The notes under the pieces were generated by a model that worked only from the letters and a program-made list of their open reading frames with translations, was not told the origin of the DNA and ran no database searches. The translations under genes were made by a program, and so were the position numbers. A stretch of 64,000 nt of DNA, from positions 310,001 through 374,000 of the forward strand of contig NZ_JBEWCD010000003.1 in the NCBI RefSeq assembly GCF_040530035.1, written 5' to 3'. The stretch is from Roseibium sp. HPY-6. Lineage in GTDB: Bacteria > Pseudomonadota > Alphaproteobacteria > Rhizobiales > Stappiaceae. Shown piece after piece: positions 53,913-63,328 of this stretch (the first letter of the stretch is position 1; each line of letters begins with the position of its first letter).

Positions 53913-54851
53913 GTGCAACGAAGCCTCATGCTGTCACGCCATCAACGTTTCTGGAACGGCTATGCAAGGTTGGTTCAAAAACCGGTGCTCGCCTCGATCC
54001 CACATCAACCAACGGTTCGCCGCATTGCTGATTTGAGCGCAGCCATCACCTTGAAGACTCCCAGCGGATTAAGGCTGGTAGAAAAATCATTGGAATGGGG
54101 AACTGGCTCAGTTCGAACAACAGTTTGCCAGGTTGGTCAAGATCCGACAGGCGGCAGTATGCTGTATCTACATGGCGGTGCGTTCATGATTGGCAACTTG
54201 CGCGGTTATCGCCACCTGGTTGCCAGGCTTGGTGGCGCAGCAAACCAGAAAGCGTACTTCCTGCACTACGGGCTCTCTCCCGAACATCGCTTTCCGACGG
54301 CGCTTGACCAAGCGACAGCAGCATATGAAGCCCTTTGTGCTGATCGTAAAGCAGGTCCTATTAGTCTTATTGGCGACAGTGCAGGCGGCAACCTAGTCTT
54401 CGCCTTATTGCATCGCATTTGCTGCCGTGGCTTGCAGCAACCAGTTGCTGTTGCCGGAATTTCACCATTCGCCGACCTGCGTTTGACCAACGGATCGTTG
54501 CAGGCGAATGCAAGATCTGACCATTTGGTCCCACTTAGTTGGATCCTTCGGGGCAAAAGTGCCTATCTTGCCGGACACGATCCTAGCGACCCCGAGGTCT
54601 CCCCGGTGCTTGGCAAATTCGTGGCTGCGCCGCCATGCCTGATCCATGTCGACGAAACCGAGATACTGTTTGACGATTCGAAGGCTCTTGCCGATCGTCT
54701 TCGAGATCAAGGCGTCACAACTAAATTGCAGATGTTCGAAGGGCGGTCCCACGTTTGGCACTTGAACGTCGGACGATGCCCGGAAGCAGACAGCTCCGTC
54801 GCAGAAATCGGAGCTTTTGTTAAGAAACAGGTGGCCGACCGGACGGTGTAG
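53913..54851 (+). CDS. Alpha/beta hydrolase, HSL family
   Basis: Esterase/lipase-like hydrolase of 312 residues, hormone-sensitive lipase (bacterial family IV) type. The HGGAF oxyanion motif (LYLHGGAFMIGN) and the GDSAGGNLV nucleophile elbow with Ser are typical; the acid is Asp in HVDETEILFDDS and the His in GRSHVWHLN. No signal peptide. Start is a GTG at 53913 or the ATG at 53928; GAGGGTG lies before the former. In the tRNA-adjacent accessory segment; substrate unknown. Confidence 0.88.
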   Translation: MQRSLMLSRHQRFWNGYARLVQKPVLASIPHQPTVRRIADLSAAITLKTPSGLRLVEKSLEWGTGSVRTTVCQVGQDPTGGSMLYLHGGAFMIGNLRGYRHLVARLGGAANQKAYFLHYGLSPEHRFPTALDQATAAYEALCADRKAGPISLIGDSAGGNLVFALLHRICCRGLQQPVAVAGISPFADLRLTNGSLQANARSDHLVPLSWILRGKSAYLAGHDPSDPEVSPVLGKFVAAPPCLIHVDETEILFDDSKALADRLRDQGVTTKLQMFEGRSHVWHLNVGRCPEADSSVAEIGAFVKKQVADRTV

Positions 54852-55309
54852 TACTTTTGGTTCGCTTTGATTGATGCTCTCCACCTCACGTCACAATGCG
54901 AGATGACCCTTGCATACGGCACAAAAGCAGTCATTGCCTGCATGCTGCGACTGTCTGCTTTGTCCGCTTAGCAGTATTTCTCACAAACTGTATTGAATGT
55001 CCTGTGTGGATGGCTCCTGCATAGCAAGACATTTTTGATCTGATTTGTGCGTTTGTCAGAAGCAGTCATGTGTCCGGCCTTTTTGCGCGGTTTTGATCGC
55101 TGGCCCTGATGGGTTCCGCAAACCAGGTCCCTTTCAGCTTAGCGGGTGACCCAGCCCCCTGATCCGGGCCGTTCAAGCGCAGGATCCGTTCACGTTTTTC
55201 CAGTGTTTGGTCTTTGGTCATGGCCTGCTGAGTGGAACCATGGCGCAGCTCAAGCGAAGCAGGCTCGCACCAAATCGCTGCTCGAAAATCTCAGCGTATC
55301 TCTACAAAG

Positions 55310-55514
55310 TGTGATCTGCTCCACTGAATGTTCCCCGTCTTGAGGTTAGTCTGTTCTCAAATGAAGGTAGCAGACGACGAAGCGATCCAGGTTCTCTGAG
55401 GAACAGATCATCAGCATCTTGAAAGAGCATCAGGCCGGCATCTCGGCGTCGGAGCTTTGCCGCGCGTATGGCGTTAGCACCGATATGACAGGCCTTTGGT
55501 CTGGGTCGAGCTAA
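55310..55514 (+). pseudogene. IS3-family transposase OrfA remnant
   Basis: A broken insertion sequence. From 55380 the frame reads KRSRFSEEQIISILKEHQAG then ISASELCRAYGVSTD, the N-terminal HTH of IS3-family OrfA (IS407-like group), and is cut off after about 35 residues; stop at 55514. Upstream, TGTGATCTGCTCCACTGAAT from 55310 looks like the IS left end. No OrfB or right end was seen, so the element is a dead fragment. It marks past transposition in the segment. The preceding 54852-55309 shows nothing else. Confidence 0.75.
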
Positions 55515-55646
55515 GGAAGACAAACGGCAGGATCAATCCTTGTCGAAGAAGATGACGCCAGGGTTTGGAAGCCTGGGTATTGCGCTAACTGGTGCAGCGA
55601 TTGACGCAAATTTATTGCAGACGAATTGATTGAAAGGACGTGCGCA

Positions 55647-56609
55647 ATGCCAGAATTTGGTGGGCCTAAATACTGGCCATTGCTAAAGAATTATACGGAG
55701 TCATATACTGTCGAAGTTCTCCAAAAAGACCTGAATCTGATCGCAAAAGTGCAGAACCTGCATAAAAGCTATATTCCAAGCAGCAAGGCCTTGTCTAAAA
55801 TGGGCCATAACACCTTCAGTGATCTGAAGGACAGCGATCTGCTGCTGGTTCCGGATGGCAAATACGGCCGTCTCACCGCAGGGCGCGTTGTTATTTTTCA
55901 GGATAATTTCAAGCTGCCGACAATTGACGGGATCGTGGGCACAAAAGAGACATGGCCCGCCCTTGATGTGGTCATGAAGCGCGCCGAGGGCGAAATACTG
56001 AAGGCCGCGCTTAACAACAGACCCAACCTCATGCATGCAAAACAGAGTCTGCCCGGTGGCGCGGATTGTGGCTATTTTGCCGGCTACGCCGTTGCGGAAA
56101 CCGTAAAGTCCGCGCTCGGCCCGATCTCGATCAGCTTTAACAGCGACGATGCGCTGGCGGCACGCGATGAATTTGACGAAACGATTGATGTGAAGGACCA
56201 CGGGAAGGAAAACACCGGAAAAGACCTCCATGTCCTGGATGCTGCGCGGTATCTGGAAAGCCTGGGCGCAGGTGGGTTTCGATTGCACGACATGAACCCG
56301 GGCAATTTCGCAACTGAAGACAAATTGATAGAATTCCTGGATGAGCGAACAAATGGGGGGCGATCCCCTGCCATGGTTGCGCTCAGCAATGTGGTGAGCC
56401 CATCAATTGGGCATTGGGTTTCCGTTTTGGGAAAAAACAAGCTTTTTGGCATCACGCTTTATCTGATCTACGACAGCTCGGGACGTTTGCCGGATGCGAT
56501 GAAAGGCGCGGGATCCATCGCCGGAGTGACCTGTGTCTGGGTCGACGAATTTGTTTTGCGCGGATTTTTCGACGATCGCAGCGCCAGCCGCATCGTCTCA
56601 CGGTTTTAA
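55647..56609 (+). CDS. Papain-like cysteine hydrolase-like protein
   Basis: Unfamiliar protein of 320 residues. PGGADCGYFAGYAVAETV (Cys about 139) is followed by SIGHWVSVLG and, some residues on, LIYDSSG, the Cys-His-Asp order of papain-like (C39-like) peptidases. The N-terminal third (KYWPLLKNYTESYTVEVLQ) is not recognised. No signal peptide, so cytoplasmic or exported by another route. ATG 55647 is preceded by AAGGACG. It is the last gene of segment 1, just before a tRNA-like fragment. Function is inferred from motif order only. Confidence 0.55.
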   Translation: MPEFGGPKYWPLLKNYTESYTVEVLQKDLNLIAKVQNLHKSYIPSSKALSKMGHNTFSDLKDSDLLLVPDGKYGRLTAGRVVIFQDNFKLPTIDGIVGTKETWPALDVVMKRAEGEILKAALNNRPNLMHAKQSLPGGADCGYFAGYAVAETVKSALGPISISFNSDDALAARDEFDETIDVKDHGKENTGKDLHVLDAARYLESLGAGGFRLHDMNPGNFATEDKLIEFLDERTNGGRSPAMVALSNVVSPSIGHWVSVLGKNKLFGITLYLIYDSSGRLPDAMKGAGSIAGVTCVWVDEFVLRGFFDDRSASRIVSRF

Positions 56610-56761
56610 GGTGCGTAGGTTTTGAATTCTTCAAGGTTGGAAGGGTGGTCAGCAGCAACGGGAGTGTACAAGACGTTGCCGCAACAAAAGCCCTTTTGTT
56701 CAAGCTGTTTTTTGATATCTCGCAAAATCCTGACTAATCCCGCGAAATCTCAGAATTCAAA

Positions 56762-56807
56762 ATTCCCAATCTGAGGGTTACAGGTTCGAATCCTGCCGGG
56801 CTCACCA
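56762..56807 (+). repeat. tRNA-Arg 3'-end copy (candidate att site 1)
   Basis: A 46-base partial copy of the 3' part of tRNA-Arg, from the anticodon loop through the T-arm and CCA, matching 42 of 46 bases. The 5' half is missing, so it is not a working tRNA. It fits an attachment-site scar left by an element that integrated in the tRNA. The T-arm core GGTTCGAATCCTG is identical. Confidence 0.75.
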
Positions 56808-56937
56808 GCTTTTTCAACTGGTGAGCTCCCGGACGAATTTTACGCCGCGCACGTTGCGTCCGATGACGGAATCCAGTTCTGCGCCGATTTCAAGACAGTC
56901 GTAATGTCAGGCAAAGCGCCGCGATTTATGATGGAAA

Positions 56938-57693
56938 CTACTTTCCGAGATAATGCTCTGTGTGCCACATGCCTCTTAATGGGGCTGCACCTTGCTGATC
57001 TCTTTGAAACTCGTGCCACCAGCGTGCCGCTTGCCAAATTGCTTCGGGGCAGCTAGCCCGACTTTCCAGACCTGGTGTCAGATCGTAACCGTTGGCCGAA
57101 CAAAGTGCTTCGATGAATGCCGCAGACGGAAGACCGTATCCGTCGAACAATGGGTTATCGGCTCTTCCAACCCCCCAGACATAGCCAAGCCAAAGCAAAA
57201 GCAGTTCGACGCAATCAAGATCTACGCGCTGTTTCTTGAACTGCAGAATGGTTTTCTTCATCTCGCTCAACTTCACCGGCACTCTCAGGACCGCTATGTT
57301 AGGAAACATATTTTTGCTGGCGTAGTTGGATAGATGAGCCTCTTCAACCGCGTTGTCGGACGGCGGATAGCCAAATCCCTCTGCGGGTTCCAGCGCAATC
57401 TCCCAGATTGCACCCTTTTTCGTGGGCCCCGATCCTTGCAGCAGCACGACGTGCGACCAGTGGCTTGGGCTCATGTCATTTCTTAAATGTCCCTGTGCGA
57501 CACGGGTATGGAAGTAGGATTTCTGCGTGCCGCCCATCAGAACAAGATAGGACATGCCCCGCGCGCCGTCTTCCGCTGCAAGTTTCTTGAGATTTCTCTC
57601 TACCCATTTCACATTGTCTTCGTTTCGATGCCTGGGTGTCTGGACAAAATCGGGATTTAATTCCTTGGCTGATGAGGCAATGATATTGAGCAT
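56938..57693 (-). CDS. Permuted papain-fold-like hypothetical protein
   Basis: Protein of 251 residues that I do not recognise by name. SHWSHVVLLQGSG has a His in a beta strand, and VDLDCVELLLLWLGYVWG places a Cys at a helix start about 100 residues later: His before Cys, the order of circularly permuted NlpC/P60 (YiiX/LRAT-like) proteins. No signal peptide. Strong Shine-Dalgarno AGGAG before the ATG. It lies 25 bases after a PhoD-like phosphatase on the same strand, so they form a two-gene operon in segment 2. Confidence 0.5.
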   Translation of the reverse strand: MLNIIASSAKELNPDFVQTPRHRNEDNVKWVERNLKKLAAEDGARGMSYLVLMGGTQKSYFHTRVAQGHLRNDMSPSHWSHVVLLQGSGPTKKGAIWEIALEPAEGFGYPPSDNAVEEAHLSNYASKNMFPNIAVLRVPVKLSEMKKTILQFKKQRVDLDCVELLLLWLGYVWGVGRADNPLFDGYGLPSAAFIEALCSANGYDLTPGLESRASCPEAIWQAARWWHEFQRDQQGAAPLRGMWHTEHYLGK

Positions 57694-57718
57694 CTGAACT
57701 CTCCTGAAAACCTGTCAT

Positions 57719-59146
57719 CTAAAGCAGCCCGAGAGATACTTTCTCGGGATCCTTCGGTCGTTTATGGACCTCGTAGTAGGTGACTTTTGCTTCGAGCGTG
57801 TTGGCAGCTCTGCGCAGTGCAAGCATTGAAAGTTGGTCGCCTTGGTGTTTGTAGATGACCTTTGTTTGATAGCGTTTGCCGAAAACGCTTTGAGCAAAAT
57901 ATGGCTCAGGATCGGGCGCGGATGAGTGACGTGGCCAACGTGTTTCCTCGCCTTTGAAAAATTTGCGAAATCCTGCACCGATACTTTTGAGCTGATCGTT
58001 ACCGATAGTGGTGACCAGTGACGAAGGGGAGCAGATGATTTCAATGAACTTGGTGCGCCCGGCTCGTTTGACCTCAGTGACCCGTCCCCAGTGAACATCC
58101 CCGGTCAACAACAAAACAGGTCGGCCTGCGTCTGATAGGCGTTCAAGGGCTTTAACAATGCTCTCGTAGTCGCGGTAGTTGGGAAGCATCCAGTCCGCAA
58201 CGGCTCCCTTGAATTCACCAACTGGTTTATCCAGGAGCGATTGCCCCGTGACAACAGCGCCGAATTTTTTCTCCGCGATCAGCCGGTCCACCCACTCGTT
58301 CAGTCGCTGGAGTCCTTCGGGAGCAAGGGTTGCACTACGATCTTCTTGCCTATGCGTTCGCTGATCCAAAACCAGAATGGAAATAGGGTCGATGTCGATT
58401 TCAATGTTGTCGCCGCGCTCAGCTGGCACCCCACACTGAAAGGCGTCATAAAGTTGATCAGCTGCGCTTTTCCATCGCTCTCGTGACTCTTGTTTCCACG
58501 AATTTTGAATAATTGGCGATCTATGAGGGAAGTTGTTCCAGTATTCGTGATCGTCAGGGCAAAATACGCTTGGCGCAGTTTTCAGTATCGTATCGAGGCC
58601 CAGATATGAGGTCCAATTTGTCCGATAATATCGCTCAAACCTGTCGGCCAGTTCGGCCTCGTTGTCCGGGTAGTTGTTGAGCGTTGGCAGATCGAGATAG
58701 ACTTGATCGCCCATGAACACAGACAGATCCTGTCGTTCGGATGCAGGAATATTCAAAAAGGTTTGCGAAACGAGGGCTTGACGATTTTCAGCTTGGTGGA
58801 AGCAGGAACATAACAACACACGGAACCAGGTATCCTTCGGAATCTCCCGGGGAGCTTGTTTTACTCTCAGCGCGACTGTCTCGCCAAACGCGGTAAGCGA
58901 TACCCGATTGAACGGACCGCTGTCTTCATCAATCGAAATCTCAAAGACCCCGGTGAGCAAGACTGTTCCAGAGTTATGTGATGTGGAGAGGGGGCGCAGG
59001 ATCTCCGGCTCGACGACCTCTCCGTTTAATTTCCACCGAAGAGGTTCCGGTGAGCTTTGCTCCGGTGCACCGTCGACGCAGAGCCAGACGCGTATCTTGT
59101 TCCTTGGGGCAGCGCGTGGATGAAGTGTTAACTTAGTCACAATCAT
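57719..59146 (-). CDS. PhoD-like metallophosphatase
   Basis: PhoD/alkaline-phosphatase D-like protein of about 475 residues. Metallophosphatase motifs are present: FMGDQVYLD (about 154), CPDDHEYWNN (about 210) and TGDVHWGRVTEV (about 345). The N-terminal 110 residues are a beta-sandwich-like domain. There is no Tat signal, unlike secreted PhoD, so it may act inside the cell. Start choice is unsure: ATG 59146 or GTG 59182, neither with a strong ribosome site. The adjacent permuted-papain-like gene is in the same operon. Substrate unknown (phosphodiesters are typical). Confidence 0.8.
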   Translation of the reverse strand: MIVTKLTLHPRAAPRNKIRVWLCVDGAPEQSSPEPLRWKLNGEVVEPEILRPLSTSHNSGTVLLTGVFEISIDEDSGPFNRVSLTAFGETVALRVKQAPREIPKDTWFRVLLCSCFHQAENRQALVSQTFLNIPASERQDLSVFMGDQVYLDLPTLNNYPDNEAELADRFERYYRTNWTSYLGLDTILKTAPSVFCPDDHEYWNNFPHRSPIIQNSWKQESRERWKSAADQLYDAFQCGVPAERGDNIEIDIDPISILVLDQRTHRQEDRSATLAPEGLQRLNEWVDRLIAEKKFGAVVTGQSLLDKPVGEFKGAVADWMLPNYRDYESIVKALERLSDAGRPVLLLTGDVHWGRVTEVKRAGRTKFIEIICSPSSLVTTIGNDQLKSIGAGFRKFFKGEETRWPRHSSAPDPEPYFAQSVFGKRYQTKVIYKHQGDQLSMLALRRAANTLEAKVTYYEVHKRPKDPEKVSLGLL

Positions 59147-59413
59147 AGTCTCTGATAGAATACCAAAGCTTAATCCATTCACACAGCCGCCAGCAAGGGT
59201 TTAAAAGTTTTCCTAATACTACCGATGAATGAAGTAGTCGTTCCTAAAGCGCACTTGTTACGGTTTCTGATAATCACCTATCGATTTCGGTACGCAGTTT
59301 TGCGCCTCGTATGACGTATCCCGCCCCTGAATTGTCCCGGTGCACAATTTAGCTCTGTTCATTGGTGATTGCCTTAGCCGGACGTTTTCCAAGACCAGTC
59401 GACACATGTTTTT

Positions 59414-59716
59414 TCAGGGCGGAGAAATAACTTGAGGGTTTGAGCTTGGCCCTTGCCCGACAACGAAAAGTTCCAAGAGTTCAGCCAACGTGACTGCCTG
59501 TCGCTCGGCATTCCGTTACGCAGCTGGATCTTCTCCAAGCGTAACGCTTGCCAGAACCTTCTTGGCAACATCGTGAGCAGACGAAGCACCCTTCAGCATT
59601 TGGAGCGAAGGCATCGACGCAGCATTTTGAAATCTTCCTTCAAACTGCCTCTGCAATTGCTACGTGCTCTTTCCGACACTAAAGTCGGGCTCCATATGAC
59701 GTCCAAGTGCAGGCAT
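59414..59716 (-). pseudogene. Decayed gene, possibly an SDR C-terminus
   Basis: One minus-strand frame, interrupted by two stops, reads coherently: MPALGRHMEPDFSVGKST, stop, then LQMLKGASSAHDVAKKVLAS, TLGEDPAA, stop, and RQAVTLAELLELFVVG. The segment HDVAKKVLASVTLGED resembles the C-terminal helix of short-chain dehydrogenases. It is probably a pseudogene; identity is weak. The rest of 59147-60003 holds the second tRNA fragment and no other gene. Confidence 0.35.
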
Positions 59717-59823
59717 ATCTATTGAAGCGCTCCAAAAGGTAAGGAAGAAAAATCAATGTATTCAAACAGATATAAGAAGTGATCACACTTCAGGAAAATT
59801 GCGAATACGCCAGAAATCTATTT

Positions 59824-59865
59824 GCTAATCCAGGGGTCACGGGTTCGAACCCTGTCGGGATCACC
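59824..59865 (+). repeat. tRNA-Arg-like 3' fragment (candidate att site 2)
   Basis: About 41 bases resembling the anticodon-loop to 3' end of tRNA-Arg with about 7 mismatches: CTAATC, GGGGTCAC, GGGTTCGAACCCTGTCGGG, TCACC. No upstream half, so not a tRNA. It is followed by GGCGTTTTTTCC, a T-run such as could have been the original tRNA terminator. It marks the likely right border of the accessory region. Confidence 0.6.
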
Positions 59866-60003
59866 GGCGTTTTTTCCTTTATCACAATCACTTGCGGACG
59901 ACCCTGATCGGGCAATATCCTGCGCGCCGATGCCGCAAGCGCCGGAGCCCATCCGGACTTTGGCAGAAAAGCCGGGTCGCATCGGCAGGGAGGATCACCG
60001 GAT

Positions 60004-60990
60004 ATGCATATTCTCGTCACGGGCGCTGCAGGAATGGTCGGCCGCAAGCTTGTGGAACGGCTTGCGTCAGAGCCGGATCTTTTCCGGGCAGACGTTGAAA
60101 AACTGACACTGGCCGATGTGGTTGAGCCGCCGGTTCCCACATCGCTTCTGTCGATCGCAACGACCCGGACCGTGGACCTTGCGAAGCAGGAAGACGCCAT
60201 TTCGCTGATCGCCGGACGGCCGGACCTTGTCTTTCATTTGGCCGCCATCGTTTCGGGCGAGGCCGAGGTTGAATTCGAAAAGGGCTATGCCATCAATCTG
60301 GACGGGACGCGTTACCTGTTCGACGCGATCCGCAGTGAGGGTGTCCGCGAGCCGTACTGCCCGCGTTTCGTCTTTGCCTCGTCGATCGCCGTCTTCGGTG
60401 AGCCGTTTCCGGAGAGGATCAGTGATGACTTCTTCACAACGCCGCTGACGAGCTACGGCACGCAAAAGGCGGTCAGCGAACTGCTCTTGGCCGACTATTC
60501 CCGAAAAGGTTTCCTCGACGGTATCGGCATCCGCCTCCCGACGATCTGCATCCGGCCCGGAAAACCGAACAAGGCCGCTTCGGGCTTCTTTTCCAATATC
60601 CTGCGCGAGCCATTGGTTGGCGAGGAAGCCATGTTGCCTGTGGAAGAGGACGTCCGTCACTGGTTTGCCAGCCCGCGCGCCGCCGTCGGCTTCTGCGCGC
60701 ACGCAGCAAGTCTCGACACGTCTCAGCTGGGTGCCCGGCGCAACCTGACAATGCCGGGCCTGTCGGCGCTGGTCGGCGAACAGATCGAGGCCCTGCGCCG
60801 CGTTGCCGGCGCCAAAGCCGCTGACCTTATCCGCCGGGAGCCAAATCCGGAGATCAGGAAAATCGTTGCCGGCTGGCCAAGGAATTTCGATGCCCGCCGT
60901 GCGTTGGACCTCGGCTTCATCGCGGAAACGCGTTTTGACGACATCATCAGAATCCACATTGAAGACGAACTGGAAGGCGTAATCCCATGA
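60004..60990 (+). CDS. denD: D-erythronate dehydrogenase DenD-like
   Basis: NAD-dependent sugar-acid dehydrogenase of 328 residues, extended SDR/epimerase type. The N-terminal Rossmann motif is [16 protein letters not shown]; the characteristic DenD blocks follow: [32 protein letters not shown] and [20 protein letters not shown], with YxxxK active site. These match D-erythronate dehydrogenase, which oxidises C4 acid sugars at C2. It overlaps the next SDR (ATGA). Neighbouring genes also fit sugar-acid use. The substrate may differ. Confidence 0.82.
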   Translation: MHILVTGAAGMVGRKLVERLASEPDLFRADVEKLTLADVVEPPVPTSLLSIATTRTVDLAKQEDAISLIAGRPDLVFHLAAIVSGEAEVEFEKGYAINLDGTRYLFDAIRSEGVREPYCPRFVFASSIAVFGEPFPERISDDFFTTPLTSYGTQKAVSELLLADYSRKGFLDGIGIRLPTICIRPGKPNKAASGFFSNILREPLVGEEAMLPVEEDVRHWFASPRAAVGFCAHAASLDTSQLGARRNLTMPGLSALVGEQIEALRRVAGAKAADLIRREPNPEIRKIVAGWPRNFDARRALDLGFIAETRFDDIIRIHIEDELEGVIP

Positions 60991-61763
60991 CCGATACCTC
61001 AACAAGCTCCGCCGGCAGGATCGCCCTTGTAACTGGCGGCGGCACCGGTGTCGGCAAGGCAGTTTCAAAGGGGCTCAGCGCTGCGGGCTGGCACGTGATT
61101 ATTACCGGCCGGCGCGATCAGGTTCTCGCCACCACAGCGGAAGAATTGGAGCGCGAGACGGGAAACAAGGTGTCCTGGATGACATGTGACGTCGGCGATC
61201 CCGGATCGGTCAGCGCCTTGTTCGAAAAGCTGCGTGTTGAGTTCGGACGCCTTGACCTTCTCGTCAACAATGCCGGCATCGGGAATTCACCCGTTCCGCT
61301 TGAGGAAATCAGCTTCGAGGAATGGAGCAACGTGGTTGCCGCTAACCTGACCGGCGCGTTCCTGTGCACACAACAGGCTTTCAAGCTCATGAAGGCGCAG
61401 GAACCTGGCGGCGGACGCATAATCAACAACGGCTCGATTTCGGCAACGACGCCCCGGCCGAATTCAGCGCCCTACACCTCGACAAAACACGCCATTACCG
61501 GATTGACGAAGTCCACATCGCTCGATGGGCGGGTGTTCAACATCGCCTGTGGCCAGATCGATATCGGCAACGCCGCCAGCGACATGACCGCCAGGATGAG
61601 CGGCGGCGTCCCCCAGGCAAACGGCGAACTGGCACCGGAACCGACGATGGACGCGGCGCACGTCGCTGACGCCGTGGTCTACATGGCGAGCCTGCCGCTC
61701 GACGCCAATGTTCTCACGCTGACCGTGATGGCAACGAATATGCCCTTCGTGGGACGCGGTTAG
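60987..61763 (+). CDS. SDR family oxidoreductase
   Basis: Short-chain dehydrogenase of 258 residues. [16 protein letters not shown] at the N-terminus, NNAGIGN about residue 92, NGSISATTP with the catalytic Ser, and YTSTKHA as YxxxK about residue 163. The C-terminus [15 protein letters not shown] is less typical of the family. It overlaps the DenD-like gene by 4 bases, so the two probably act in one sugar-acid pathway, perhaps oxidising or isomerising an intermediate. Confidence 0.87.
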   Translation: MTDTSTSSAGRIALVTGGGTGVGKAVSKGLSAAGWHVIITGRRDQVLATTAEELERETGNKVSWMTCDVGDPGSVSALFEKLRVEFGRLDLLVNNAGIGNSPVPLEEISFEEWSNVVAANLTGAFLCTQQAFKLMKAQEPGGGRIINNGSISATTPRPNSAPYTSTKHAITGLTKSTSLDGRVFNIACGQIDIGNAASDMTARMSGGVPQANGELAPEPTMDAAHVADAVVYMASLPLDANVLTLTVMATNMPFVGRG

Positions 61764-61776
61764 ACCATGGATGAAA

Positions 61777-61799
61777 GCCGCCGGAGTGGATCCGGCGGC
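61777..61799. terminator. Convergent terminator hairpin
   Basis: GCCGCCGGA and TCCGGCGGC form a perfect 9-bp stem with a GTGGA loop between two convergent genes. On the minus strand it is followed by TTTC. Confidence 0.65.
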
Positions 61800-61807
61800 G
61801 TTCGAAA

Positions 61808-63316
61808 TCAGCTCTTGGCCGCGTCGGGCAGCAACTCCGCCGACAGGTTCTGATAGCAGACCGGCCGCAGCCAGCGGCGGATCGCCATGGTGCCGACAGA
61901 GGTCGCACCAAAGTTGGTCGAAGCCGGGTAAGGTCCGCCATGCACCATGGCTTCAGCGACTTCGACGCCCGTCGGGAAGCCATTGGCCAGAATGCGGCCG
62001 GCGCGGCGCTCCAGGATCGGCATGAGCGACTTTGCCAGCGCGGCATCGCTCTCTTCCATCTGAAGAGTGGCCGTCAGCTGTCCTTCGAAACTGCGTGCGA
62101 CGGATCGCATTTCCCCGTCATCCTTAACGGTGACGATCACACCGGCAGGCCCGAACACCTCTTCCTGCAGGTCGCGGTTTCCGACAAAGGTCTCGGCACT
62201 GGCCCGGTAGACGGCCGGCGTTGCTCCCCTGTTGTCGCTGACTGAGCTGAGCAGCGTTTCGACACCGGCAACGGCTCCGATCCGGCCTTGCCCGTCCCGG
62301 CAGGCGCTCGCGATCCCGTCGGTCAGCATGGTTTGCGCGCCAACGGCCTGGAGTGCCTTTACGGCGCTGGTCGCAAAGCTGTCGGCCTTCTCTCCGGCAT
62401 GAACGACAACAACGCCCGGATTGGTGCAGAACTGGCCGACGCCCATCGTAAGAGACCCCGCCCAGCCTTCGCCGATCGCCTCCGCACGTGCTTCCAAAGC
62501 TCCCGGTAATAAGAAAACCGGATTGACGCTACCGAGTTCACCGAAAAACGGAATCGGTTCCGGCCGCGCGGCGCAGAGATCGAAAAGCGCACGTCCGCCC
62601 CTGAGTGAACCGGTAAAACCAACCGCCTTGATAAGCGGATGCTGGACGACGCCCTGACCGAGCGCAAGTGTCGTGCCCTGCAGGAAACCGAATGTCCCTG
62701 CCGGGAGGCCGCATGCCTTGACCGCAGCATCGATGGCCTGGGCAACCAGCTCGCCCGTCCCAGGGTGCGCCGGATGGCCCTTAACCACGATCGGACAACC
62801 GGCAGCGAAGGCCGATGCCGTGTCGCCGCCTGCCGTGGAAAACGCCAGCGGAAAGTTGGACGCGCCGAAAACGGCAACCGGTCCGATCGGTCTCTGCACC
62901 AGAAAAAGTTCCGGGCGCGGCAGGGGTTGACGATCCGGCAACGCGCTGTCGTGGCGCCGGTCCAGATAGTCGCCCTTCAGGATCGTTTCCGCGAACAGAC
63001 GCAGCTGTCCGGTCGTGCGGCCGCGCTCTCCGTCAAGACGTGCTGCGGGCAGAGCGGTTTCCTGACCACCAATCTCGGTCAGGTCCGCACCCCGCGCCTC
63101 GATTTCGTCTGCGATCTTTTTCAGAAAAGCGGCTCTTTCCTGATCGCTCGTGGTGCTGAATATTTCGAAAGCATCGTCCGCAGCGCGGCACGCCCGATCG
63201 ACATCGTCTACCGACGCTTCGGAAAAACTGTTTGGAGCGCCGTCGGCCGGCTGCGACTGAAACGTCGCGTCGCCTGAGACCCATTCCCCGTTGATGAGAT
63301 TCTTGCCCGTTAGCAT
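61808..63316 (-). CDS. Ketoglutarate-semialdehyde-type aldehyde dehydrogenase
   Basis: NADP-dependent aldehyde dehydrogenase of 502 residues. FGASNFPLAFSTAGGDTAS (about 145), the Glu in FGELGSVNPVF (about 257) and the catalytic Cys in VGQFCTNPG (about 293) are all present; the pattern (RRWLRPVCYQNL end) matches alpha-ketoglutaric semialdehyde dehydrogenases (type III). These enzymes end oxidative pentose or galactarate/glucarate routes, giving 2-oxoglutarate. It is co-directional with the FAH-family gene 12 bases upstream, with an AGGGA ribosome site. Confidence 0.9.
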   Translation of the reverse strand: MLTGKNLINGEWVSGDATFQSQPADGAPNSFSEASVDDVDRACRAADDAFEIFSTTSDQERAAFLKKIADEIEARGADLTEIGGQETALPAARLDGERGRTTGQLRLFAETILKGDYLDRRHDSALPDRQPLPRPELFLVQRPIGPVAVFGASNFPLAFSTAGGDTASAFAAGCPIVVKGHPAHPGTGELVAQAIDAAVKACGLPAGTFGFLQGTTLALGQGVVQHPLIKAVGFTGSLRGGRALFDLCAARPEPIPFFGELGSVNPVFLLPGALEARAEAIGEGWAGSLTMGVGQFCTNPGVVVVHAGEKADSFATSAVKALQAVGAQTMLTDGIASACRDGQGRIGAVAGVETLLSSVSDNRGATPAVYRASAETFVGNRDLQEEVFGPAGVIVTVKDDGEMRSVARSFEGQLTATLQMEESDAALAKSLMPILERRAGRILANGFPTGVEVAEAMVHGGPYPASTNFGATSVGTMAIRRWLRPVCYQNLSAELLPDAAKS

Positions 63317-63328
63317 CCCGCTTGTCCC

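Noticed and set aside
56762..56807. A second working tRNA-Arg gene
   Set aside because: Only the 3' half is present; no acceptor 5' strand, D-arm or full anticodon stem.
52285..59823. An integrase or phage cluster
   Set aside because: No integrase, phage structural or plasmid genes were recognisable; the only mobile-element trace is the IS3 OrfA fragment.
59824..59865. A working tRNA gene at 59.8 kb
   Set aside because: It has only a T-arm and 3' end without the 5' half; the sequence also differs from the tRNA-Arg at about 7 positions.
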